From Cordilura impudica (Eukaryota > Arthropoda > Insecta > Diptera > Scathophagidae), in the NCBI GenBank assembly GCA_963682025.1, contig OY821520.1, positions 91,110,492 to 91,174,491 on the forward strand: DNA of 64,000 nt. The letters run 5' to 3'. A program made the position numbers and the translations under genes. Within the stretch, counting starts at the first letter, position 1. Each line of letters begins with the position of its first letter. The notes beneath the pieces were generated by a model. That model saw only the letters and a list, made by a program, of their open reading frames with translations, was not told where the DNA came from and did not search any database. Of the stretch, positions 23,801-33,638 are shown in pieces.

Positions 23801-23985
23801 ATTAAATACTTTTAATTTATAAATATTAATATTGTAAATAATAACCAACATTTTATTGTATATTCTTATGGTATGTAACTCATTGGAGCTACATATCCCC
23901 TGTGATTTAAAATTAAGTTCAACAAATTTGCTTATTATATACCGATAGATTGTAAATAAAGAATATATTAAAAAAAAAAAAAAAA
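20876..23985 (+). mobile_element. Jockey-clade non-LTR retrotransposon insertion
   Basis: The insert ends in a poly-A tract (about 23970-23985) and is bounded by a 12-base target duplication AACGCTGACTTG. Coding similarity begins only near 21893, so the element is 5'-truncated relative to its relative at 51491-55480. The first kilobase (20876-21890) does not look like Jockey coding sequence. Part of it (about 21060-21185) resembles an arm of the foldback at 55640-57930, which suggests a later insertion in that part. Confidence 0.8.
21893..23664 (+). pseudogene. Jockey-type reverse transcriptase ORF2 fragment
   Basis: From the pre-RT linker (KATKYLKRPTKKN) it reads through NKNKSPGYD, ENTVSSYRPISLL, VVFLDIQQAFHRFWHQGLL, AGIPQGSVLGPILYTMY and an intact VATYADDTAI motif near 22980-23000, then the thumb and the family-typical LKPTWTYGVQLWGTASNSDI, ending at INRLK-like ETRRLKCKHVLDLPF. 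At least four stops or shifts break the frame (for example TAA at 22874-22876). The endonuclease domain and ORF1 are absent. The order and wording match the copy at 51627-54314. Confidence 0.88.
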
Positions 23986-24130
23986 AACGCTGACTTGGAT
24001 TTACGATACAAAAATAACAATCCTGCAAATGATCACGATGTTCCCTCCATAGTCTTGGCACTACAGATTTCGTGTGCCGGTTTTCTCCTCGATACCAGAC
24101 TGGAAGTTACGAAAGCAACTAGTTTAATTT

Positions 24131-25085
24131 AAACTTTATACATAAAGTAAGAATTCAAGTTACACACATATTAATATGTTCAAAAGTTTTTTGGATTTTT
24201 ATTTTTTGTTTCTTACCTTTAGTTAACACAGGCAAAATGAGGTACCCATTTTTTTATCTTGATTTCGAATCGGAAGTTTAAAATATGCTTCGTAAGCTTT
24301 ACAAAGCCTTATATTTGATGCTAATGAAAATTTGTTGCTTCTTTTTTTCATAAATTTAATCATAATTTAAACAAATTTAACCAACGTCATTTTTACACCA
24401 TCTTGACGCCATTTTTTAATTCACTACTTCACAATAAAGTTTGTATCAGCTGCAATAAATTAGTAAACACACACCACTACGATTTATGCAATATGCACTT
24501 TGCAACACTTTTTATATAAGAGCTGCCAACTGCTGATCGTTAATTTCAATAGCTAGGAATTGGTATTTAGGTGTTTTTCGGTGCCTATTATCAGATTTTT
24601 TCCATTAGAACAGAAACCCGAGTTTTTTTTTTAATCACCGGTGTAGTTAGGTATCTTAAATTATATGAAATAACAAGTGATCCGGCCTATATCATATCTA
24701 ATCGGCAAAAAGGTACCAAACGACGGTAATTTCTCATTTTTATTGTTTTGATACCAAGCAGCCAAATTGGACTACACCTATAAATTAATAATCTCTCAAT
24801 TATTAGGGTGTGAAGTGCAAATCAAAACTCATATATAATAATTGTATATACCTAATGTCTGATATATAGGTAATAGGTAATGTGGGTATAAATAATTTTA
24901 TTTTTGTAAGTAAAAAGTTAGATCAGATGATTTTGTAGTGGAATCTGTCACTTTTTTGGAACCCGTAATGTATTTCCATTTAAACTCTTCCACATATGGG
25001 CACATTTTTTTGTGCTCTTCAACTCCCTTTTCACGAAAACGCAATATCGCTTCACTGACCTAAGTTTCGAATAATTTGTATGATT
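24131..25085. other. AT-rich stretch with no recognised gene
   Basis: This may include the 5' end of the fossil transposase-like element ending near 24130, but no terminal repeat was identified. Confidence 0.45.
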
Positions 25086-25089
25086 GGTT

Positions 25090-25660
25090 CCACAGTTTTC
25101 TCCCGGTTTTGATCACACGTATCTTGTTTGAAAGGCATTTCTTTTTAGTTGTACAATGCTATGTGTGCGTTTATTAAACAAGATAATGTCTTTGAGTTTG
25201 TCTTCTTCATTCACAACATTAATTACTAGCACATTCCAGCGCTCGAAATTCGAGTGCAATTTCCAATTTGCCAATTCACAAACCAATACTTTTTTAGTGA
25301 ATTGTTATTGTGACTGCAGATAAAAGACCTATCTCATTAACAAACACATTAACAAGTTCGATAAACACGCATATAGCATATGTATAATTTTATGTAATAA
25401 AGGAAAAATTTAAAATTAAAATTGGTACAAAATGGTAGAACAAAACATCGGTAACAAGAAATCGACTAGCCTATTAATGTTACAGATGTTGAATTGAAAA
25501 ATTATTTTGAACATAAAGCAAAAAAGCGTTGAATTATGAAATGACTAAAACTTATTAGCATACCTTTAGGGTCAATAATCTTATTAATTGAAAAAATAAA
25601 ATTTCCTATAATTTTCACTCGAATTTCGAGGGCTGGTATCTGTACCAATTAAATTACCTG
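25090..25660 (+). mobile_element. Helitron family 3, host copy of a nested pair
   Basis: The plus-strand copy shows TTTGAAAGGCATTTCTTTTT and ACAATGCTATGTGTGCGTTT before the insert, and TTAGCATACCTTTAGGGTC, AAAATTTCCTATAATTTTCA and CTCGAATTTCGAGGGCTGG after it. Both ends are eroded. A minus-strand copy of the same family sits inside it (25226-25486). Confidence 0.7.
25226..25486 (-). mobile_element. Helitron family 3, nested copy
   Basis: On the minus strand it begins TCTGTAACATTAATAGGCTA (25486) and ends CTCGAATTTCGAG, about 12 bases, then CTAG (25226), with an A before the TC and a T after the CTAG. It is 261 bp, shorter than other copies because the middle is reduced. Confidence 0.75.
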
Positions 25661-27039
25661 TAAAAAAATGTTTCTTGGAGTGTGAAAGCAGCAATGTAAT
25701 TGAAATATAATAGAACACTTGATGTGATCAGATTCAGCGATTTCGTAAACATTAAAAACCGTCAAGAAACCCCACGGGACATTGTTTTTTTCAAAACTGT
25801 GTTCTTCAAATTATATAGTACTTGTGCCAATATTCTTCCTATAACTTTTTGGAAGACCTTAGAAGCATTACATTGACATTTGTGGAATTCTTCATAATTG
25901 TTGCTTATAGAAGCAGGAATCTTGGTAGTAAAATTTTTTTTTTTAATTATTTAAACTATCATCGTTAATGGTTCAAAATATAAAATTAAATTTGTATATA
26001 TATTATTTGAGATATAAACTATTTGTAATATAAGGAAAGGGGTAGTGAACGTTCAAGAGAAAAATATAGAAAAAAAACAATTGAATATATATAAGAAATT
26101 TTTGAATTAATCCTCCTAATATCCTCATACTGAAGTTTGCAGAAACATTAACTCTACAAATTTCTTATTAAATCATAATGTTTGTGGCCACAAGCATTAA
26201 CCGCCTGAGTCGAAAATCATGCTTTCGAGAAAAATAACTTTTTATATAAATGTAATGAGGTTTCAAGGTCAGTATATTTTTATTAATAACTTTTTAGAAA
26301 ACAGTGTTAGAGAAATGGCGATTTCAAGTAAATATAAAGCGTTCGTAATAGAATATGATAGCATACATAACTCAAATTTTTCCTAAGTCGACTTAGGCGG
26401 TTATCATTTATGACTACAGATTTAAAGATCTGTTATGTTCTTCGAACCTTTGCGTTATTTTTCGAGTTACTGTTTCAAATATATCTGCTTTTCAGCTTCT
26501 GTGTAGAAAATTTGTTGACTTTCGTCTTAGTAAGTTATATATGTATAATTTTTAAATTTTTTAATTTTAATTTTTTAAATTTTAAATTTTTATTTTGAAT
26601 TTTCTATAGAGAATGGATTTGGCACATCTTGTAGACCAAAGTTTTGGCACATCGTGTAGACTAAACTTGGCACCCATAAATCATTAGAGGTTTTATACGC
26701 ACTTTGTAAAGAAAAATCTTATTTTAACAGTTAAGAGTTGATTTACGATTGTTTAGAGGAAATAGATGTATTTTATATATTATCGCGTTAACACGCGTTG
26801 GAAGAATGTGATGCCTAAATGTAAATTTCTTATCTCATATGATTTCCAGATATTTGGCTGAGGTATTTCTGATCATGGAAGTGAAAGTGCGATGTTGGGA
26901 ATTCGCTTTGGCGATCTATTATAATGGGGGAAAAATTGCTTGTGTTTTTGCTTCATTAAATTTGTTTTTTCATTTGGTGAGGAATTTATGAGCGTGAAGA
27001 AGTGTTCCTTTCATTCTTTTGATAATTGCAATAGAGAAT
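25661..27039. other. AT-rich stretch with no recognised gene
   Basis: Short tandem phrases only (for example TTTGGCACATC repeated near 26616 and 26642). No coding motif. Confidence 0.5.
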
Positions 27040-27985
27040 TTTCCTCTGGTTATAATAGGTTTGGGTATAATGACTTTGTGTTGCTGTTTGTAACTACCCA
27101 AAATGTTCGACCTAGACCCATTTTTTACTATACTGATCGACTCAGAATTACTTTCTTAGTCGATTTAGCGATGTCCGTCCGTCCGTCTGTTCGTCTGTAT
27201 GTTCATGGTAAACTTTGTAATCAAACTACAGGTCGCAAATATGAATATATTTTGATGAAAATTGTTATATAAGCTTCTATTGGCCACAGTATGAACGCTG
27301 TTGAAATTGGTGAAATTCGGTCCATGTTCAGACCTAGTCCCCTTACAAATGACCCCTATAAAATCGACATAAATTGTCATAAGATCCAAATTATCATATA
27401 GATCTCGGTCAAATTGGGTTTGTATGTGTTTATTATATCCATTAATCAGTAGTTCAAAAATAATTCCTATAGGACAATTCTTGGTCATAGGCCCCATATA
27501 GAGCTGCTTCCCGGTTTCCACTTAAATCTATTAAAAACAAGTAAGAAATTATAGTCGGTCTAGACGGACGGACGGACGCACATCGATAAATCGACTCAGA
27601 AAGTGATTCTGAGTCGATTGGTACAACAAAAGATGGGTCTAGGTCAAATATTTTTGGTAGTTACAAACAGCAGCGCAAAGTCATTATACCCAAACCACAT
27701 GGTGGTATAGGGAATAAAAATATTGAACAATTTTTTTTATCAAATTTGAATTGTATATATTTTTTCGAAATCTAAGTGACTACCAAATATGGTCAGGATC
27801 GGTCCATTTTTCGACCTAGTCCCCATATTAATATAGCACCCGATATGAACTTTTTCATATTCAAAGGAAAAAAATTAATAACAATGCCTCTCAAATTTGG
27901 TTTATGTTTATTTTCTATATCCAATTAGTTGAGCTGAAGAGATAGAGTCTCTCCCAAAATCACGGTATGGTTTCTTAGTGTAAAT
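27040..27985 (-). repeat. DINE-1/mini-me-like element, split by a small sister copy
   Basis: Reading on the minus strand, the head lies at 27720-27985 and the tail at 27040-27535. The two parts join at a TCTATTAAAAA run. The tail contains (GTCC/GTCT)n at about 27176-27200 and the AAATATGAATATATTTTGAT core. A plus-strand deletion derivative (27536-27715) lies between them. Confidence 0.8.
27536..27715 (+). repeat. DINE-1/mini-me deletion derivative
   Basis: It begins ACAAGTAAGAAATTATAGTC, keeps half of the head palindrome and jumps directly to the GACGGACGGACG tract, then runs to the terminal ACCACATGGTGGTATAGGG. About 600 internal bases are missing. The join is inside the GAC-rich motif, consistent with deletion by short repeats. 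Confidence 0.8.
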
Positions 27986-28746
27986 AATTTTATGCAAAAG
28001 TGTTAAAACCTTTATGTAAAGAAGGTTATCAAATGAGACTCCATAAAGACTTTCTGAGAAAGTTGAAACGGTATCACGCTTCTTCAGTCCATAGACATGT
28101 ATAAAATATTTAGTTTCTTCTTGGTGGCGTAGTCGCAGTTGCCAAACAGATTACAACCATGAAGTAGTAGTTCTGCCTTTGCAAGTAGTAGTAGTTATAT
28201 TCAGTTACCCAAAGCGATCTTAGCTTCACATACACTTGAACTTCAAGTGTATCTACGTGGCTTGAACAAGTCAACTTGTTATTGAAACCTATGTCAAGTT
28301 TTTCTTTTTCCTCTTTTACAATCTTGATTTTTGATTGTTTATTAGTATATGATTTTCAAGAATACGCTGAACAGTTTTTTTATGAATAATCAAACATTTT
28401 GGTTAATGCTTCTTTTTTAAATGGGATATATGAAATTTATGTTCTCAATCTTTACCGCGATTAAAAGTAATTTCGAAATAAGGTTTTCTTATTTTTGTTA
28501 CAAATTAAAATTACAAATGAAATACAAAAAGTGAAAAACGAAAATTTAATATATCTAAAACGTAGGGTATCGTTTCAAAGGCAAACAGCAATCATTAGCG
28601 TTTTCACCATTAATCTCTAACAATAACAATGAAAATATTTTAGCTAAAATGCTGGCAACTCCTTCACACAATCCACAAACAAATGTGAAACAAACCAGCA
28701 TTATTTCTATTTGCAAAACATCTACATGCCTTACCTTTGTGATATA
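27986..28746. other. Stretch with no recognised gene
   Basis: It contains a 19-base near-palindrome ACACTTGAACTTCAAGTGT near 28230. Nothing else was recognised. Confidence 0.5.
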
Positions 28747-29360
28747 TTTTTATACCCTATACCACTATGTGGTCAGTATTGATGCTTGTAGCTACAAAAA
28801 ACATATGCCCTGGGCTTACTTTTTATACTACCGATCGATTAAGAATCGCTCCCTGAGTCGCTTTAGTAATAAAGTGCGTCCGTCCCTTTGTGTGTGAACT
28901 TTGTAATCACACTGTAGGTCGGAAACATAAATACATTTTGATGAAATTTAGTATACAGATAACCTATTTGAGGCCGACTAAAATTACCCTAAGATCCAGA
29001 TTATCTTATTTATATCGATAAAATTTAGTGTATATGCGTGTTTATGCCCATTAGTTAGTAGTCCAAATCTACACTTAAATGTTCCATAAAACAAAAATAT
29101 TTTTAAAATTTGCCTTATATTTAAATGTTATTAAGAAAACAAACACATACTATACTAAATATGATCATGATCGATACATTTTCTGATTAAGTTACTATAT
29201 AGAAATAATATCAGATATAAAATTTTGTATACGTGCACGCCACAAATTAATAGGAATAGCACTAAAATTTGGTGTACACTTATTTTCTATATCCAATTAT
29301 TGCCTCAAAACGTTGGTATACGGCATCGTATAGTTGGTCTAAACCTTCCATAATTTTGTC
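28747..29360 (-). repeat. DINE-1/mini-me-like element, old copy
   Basis: On the plus strand it reads TATACCCTATACCACTATGT (tail, reversed), a degenerate GTCCGTCC tract, TGTAGGTCGGAAACATAAAT, and ends with the reversed head CGTATAGTTGGTCTAAACC. It is clearly diverged and partly deleted. Confidence 0.8.
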
Positions 29361-32300
29361 ACTTTTTCTCTATATATAGAATTTATTTATGCAAGAATCT
29401 TTATTGTAAAACTTCAAATTGAATTTGATTGTCCACTGAACTTAAGTTTCTAATTTTATTCCAAAAAATATATTGTTTTTTCTTTATTTTTTTTTTTTTT
29501 TTTTTTTTTTGACTCGATCCAACGAATACAAGTTATGATTTACTCAAAGGTTATTTATTTAATAGTTTTTTATTTTTTTTTTTCAAAATAAAAAGGTCAA
29601 GTTTTTGCTGTTAGCTTGAGGTTTTTGTTTCTAGAAATCGTCTTGTTTGTTTGATTATTGTGGTTTCTTGTTGTTTGAGCAAGATTTTCTGTCAAAACTG
29701 ACATTTTAACTGACATTAAGGAATATTTCATCTTCATCTTCATGTTTTGGTCAGCCCTATATTGTAGTGCTGTTTTATATTTCAGGTGCTTTTTTCTTCA
29801 ATGTTATACCTTTGCTATGCTAAACTTAATGTAATAACAAAATTGTATTTTTAGTTTTGATGGTTTGTAGTATTCAAAGATAATAACAAAAATTATTTTA
29901 AATGACGTCATTTTATTAATGGTTTTTGTGTTGCACATGAAATAATGTTCTTAAAATTAATATTTGAGGATTTTAAAATGCAATAAAATTCAATCCAAAT
30001 ATTCGGAAAAAAATTCGAATGGTTTATTTTTGTCCAATTTATTGGCAATTGTATATTTTTTTAAAATACTATATTTTCCAAATATTTATTTTAGGCATCG
30101 TCAATAAATTAGCCTTAATATTAAATGAGTTTGGTTAATTTCATTTTCCATTTTTGCATTTCTCTTTCTGAATGTAAAACATGTCCAGACTATTTTGATA
30201 TATTACTCACCATATCTACACCTAAATCCTCGGGTAACCACGAAGAATTTTTTTATTTTTCATTCTCTTCTCCACTTTTTACAACAAATTCCCGAAATTT
30301 TACAGCAAAAAACGTGTTTTTCACTTCAAAATGCTGCCAAAAAAAATTTAAAAAACTTTTCGTCATTTCAATTTTTTTATTTCACATCATCCGGTAACGA
30401 GTTATGATGTTCACCGCAAAACAACAACGTCTCCGGAGATTCGCTGTCACGGACTTATTTATTAAAATTTTTAATTGAAGATTTTTTCAAAGATTCTTCA
30501 AAGGATATGCTATAATGTGCATATGAAATAAATAATCCAACGTTATGTATCTTCAAAAAAAGAATTACGAAAATACGAAATTACTTTTAAAACTTTACCC
30601 CCCGTCCCTTAAATAATTTCCATTATCCAAAAAAATTAATTTCATCGACATAAAACTACACACGATTTACATTATATTTAATATCTGCAAACTTGAACAA
30701 TTTTCAAATTGTCTGCTTGAGCATGTGAATGTGCGAGATTATACGAAATTACCCCTTGGTCATTGTTGTTGTAAACAATTGTTATTTTTACACTTATTTC
30801 ACTTAACCAACACTTACTACAAATTATTTTTTTTTTTCTCTTTTTCCCCCTTTTCCAATCTGATACAAACAGCTTTTTTTTAGTAACAAATAGACAAACA
30901 GACAGACAGACAGGCGAAAAATAGTATGACAATGGAGAGTAAGGAGTAAAAAAATATCTACAATAAACTTAAAATCCTTGAGGCCAGTATTTTAATTTAA
31001 GATTTGCCAACTTAAACTAACAAACATGTTGTTTGTACAAAAATTCATAGGCAAACAATCAGACCAACGAACCATCAGCAAGGTACTCGTATAGTGTTTG
31101 TATAAGGTTTTCCACAAGATGATCGAGACGATGACGACGTCAGACTTAAGGCCTGACAACATGTCCATAACAAGAGCTATGAAAAGGATTCTCGTTTCTT
31201 TTATTTTACTTTTTTAAGGTTTACTGTAGCAGTGCTTGTATTTTTTCAATTACAAACATGGTGACTTTTTTTATTTATTTTTTTTTTATTATTATTTTTA
31301 TTTTTTTTTTTTTTTGTAAAGAGACATGGAAATAATAAATGAAAAAATGTCATTGCACCTCTGTATGTGTGTGTGTACGTAAACACACACATATGATTAC
31401 ATATGTTCATGGCAAACATTTTTGCACTTGATTTTGTTGTATACTTCGGTAGGCGGAAGGAAAAATTGTATTTAAAAAAAGTCCACATCGTAAGCATTTA
31501 GTATGAAGTTTTAACATGGACATAGTCCTGTTCCTCTAGGCTTTGTTTACTCACATACTTGTAACTTTTTTCATTATTTTTTTTTTTTTGTCACCATCAA
31601 ATTTTTGCGTTGGGTATTATATGTTGAAGGTCATGGTTGCAACACTTTAAAGTAAGGCTTATGGAAAAGAGCTGAAACTCTAAAAATTTCGTATATAAGC
31701 ATCATTTCCGCATCTCTTATAGAAAATCATTTTTGTTGAATAGCTCCCTACCTCAAAATATCCTAAATTTATTATTGCAATTTACGTTTTATAAAAACGT
31801 AGCTGAGTTACTCGATTTTAGTAAAAATGATTCACTGACATACGAGCAGTACACTATTTAAAATCAGTTGAATAGGTCCTGAGATTTCAATGAAAATAGC
31901 ATAATGAAAATAATAAACGAAGTAATAGGTCAACTGTGATAAGAAGCAATATTTATTCTCTGATACTTCAAAAAATTTAAAAATATATTTTTATAATTTA
32001 TGTTGTAGAAATTAATGTTTGTATAATGTTTGTATAAAAACTAACTAAATGAAAGATTACATATTTATTAAAAAAAACATTCCTGAAGAAGTATCCCAAT
32101 GTAACCTAGGCGAAAAAATTAAACAATAATCTTTTACTTAAATCTTGAAATGACCTTGGAAGCCTTCAGAAGTATAAGTTCTGAATATGCATGCAAATCG
32201 TTCTTATAAAAATATATTTTTTTTACTCTTATTTTTTTCTACATTTGTTTTAAATTATTATATTGTGCATTATATGTATCAAATTTGACAAAAAAAAAAA

Positions 32301-32574
32301 ACAGTATATTACTAAAACTATCCCTGAGGTTATTGGGAATCTCCAACGAAACGTGGGATGAATAATGAATAAATAGTCTTAAATTTATTTTGAAAACAAT
32401 TGACCTAAGAAGCCCACTTTAAACATTTCTAAAAATCTTAACATAATTTTTCTATATTGCTCGCGATATTGCTGTTGTTCTAAATTTTGTGATTTTTCGT
32501 GTCATAGTTGTAACTGCTGTCATCAGCCTAACGAGTGTTTGTGTATGAGGACGATCCTAGAACAACAAATAAAG
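29361..32574. other. AT-rich stretch with no recognised gene
   Basis: Contains long T runs (about 29480-29510, 31250-31315, 31575-31590), a CAGACAGACAGACAGG run near 30898 and chance frames. A stretch at about 31790-31910 faintly resembles part of the family-2 repeat (GAGATTT.AATGAA context). No coding motif. Confidence 0.5.
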
Positions 32575-33125
32575 CATTTCGAACTAGGATTCATGGTTCT
32601 CAGCCATGTGCCAACTGGTGCATTTTCTTGATGAAATAAAAGTTTCTTTTTAGCCAAATTTTATTTTTTTTCCTTAATTTCATCACTTAAACGCTGCAAA
32701 AATTGTTTTTCTTTTTTGAAGAAAATAAATAAAATTTATTCCCATCAAACGGATACCATTACCTTGCAGGCGGATTGAACTTTCTTTGGACATGATTCTC
32801 CTATTTTAGTCTACTTTTTTTTATATCTATGGTGGACCCATGACCTATCTCTATGGTGGAACCGACACAAATACTCGGATTTATTGCGGTTAAGCGTCGT
32901 CAATAGCTCTATTGACAAAACTCGGCACCCATCTTGCGGGAATCATCTCCAAATTTTCGGTCAATATGCGATACACAGCAACTTTTTGAAATGTCCTTCA
33001 TTTCCAGTAGCTCAAGTACCTTCAGCTACGATCATGCAATGCCACGTTGTGCATAATCTTGTTTAAACTCCATCGTCCAATATTTTATAGTCGTAAACGA
33101 AGAAGTAGACTCCCAATGAGTAGAA
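32575..33125 (-). pseudogene. mariner-family transposase remnant
   Basis: On the minus strand the order of motifs is RWVPSFVN, then RDRSWVHHR (mariner xDExWVHH), PKKVQSACKVMVSV, LSDEIKEKK and LAKKKLLFHQENAP. This matches the middle of mariner transposases, where the last motif is normally HQDNAP; here the catalytic Asp is Glu. At least four in-frame stops and one frameshift are present. The C-terminal part after NAP and both terminal repeats are not recognisable. Confidence 0.8.
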
Positions 33126-33143
33126 CCTAGCGCTGCTTTCATA

Positions 33144-33520
33144 TCTATAATATTAATAGGCTAGGCGATTTCTTGTGACTGATGTTTTGTTCTACCGTTT
33201 TATCCCAATTTTGACCGAACGTATATTATTTGAAAAGTATTTCTTTTTAGCTGATTTGCAGATTCACAGATTTTTAAATTTTTTCCATTATTTTGAATAA
33301 ATTGCATTTAAAGTTACTACTAGCACATACATAAAATTATACAATGCTATGTGTGTGTTTATTAAATTGTTTAATGTGTTTGTAATAAAAATGAGTTTGT
33401 TTTTTGTGTTGATTTGTGAATTGGCTATAATTGATTAGCATTCTTTTAGGGTCTTTATTTAACGAAAAAATAAAATTTCCTAGAACTTGCGCTCGAATTT
33501 CGAGGGCTGGAGTCTGCTAG
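33144..33520 (+). mobile_element. Non-autonomous Helitron (family 3), copy 3
   Basis: It begins TCTATAATATTAATAGGC after an A, and ends GCTCGAATTTCGAG, 12 bases, CTAG. The base after CTAG is A rather than the usual T. Internal blocks match the copies at 9115 and 37747 (ACATACATAAAATTATACAA; TTTTAGGGTC; AAATTTCCTAGAACTTGC). Confidence 0.85.
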
Positions 33521-33638
33521 ATGTAGTGAAAGTATTGATTACAAAACAATGACCGTTTTCTTCCGTGCTTACAATTTTACAGAGGTATGTAGTTGACTCT
33601 TCTAAATAACTTGGTGCTTTGAAACTATAAACATATGC

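Larger units (their letters stand above)
19985..24130 (-). pseudogene. Fossil transposase-like gene split by a retroposon
   Basis: The N-terminal part lies at 23986-24130 (minus) with RLWREHRDHLQDCYFC. The rest lies at 19985-20875: KKVFYPNLPSTSAPIPHSE, then LRLKQWNLLE, SSSKSLMSVFLHNGN, an AHSVMLKENYESIK block, and finally AFECLKGFFPKLAEVKIKSG. I recall these motifs, in this order, in a large family of repeated arthropod proteins without a name. It carries several stops and frameshifts. The 12-base AACGCTGACTTG is present at both break points (20864-20875 and 23986-23997), and the protein reading continues from one side to the other, so the retroposon at 20876-23985 entered this gene. Function as a transposase is inferred from repetition only. 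Confidence 0.65.

Noticed and set aside
31246..31497. Lys/Asn-rich open frame on the minus strand
   Set aside because: Caused by T-runs and a microsatellite; no motif.
32884..33066. Open frame of 60 codons on the plus strand
   Set aside because: It is antisense to the mariner remnant.
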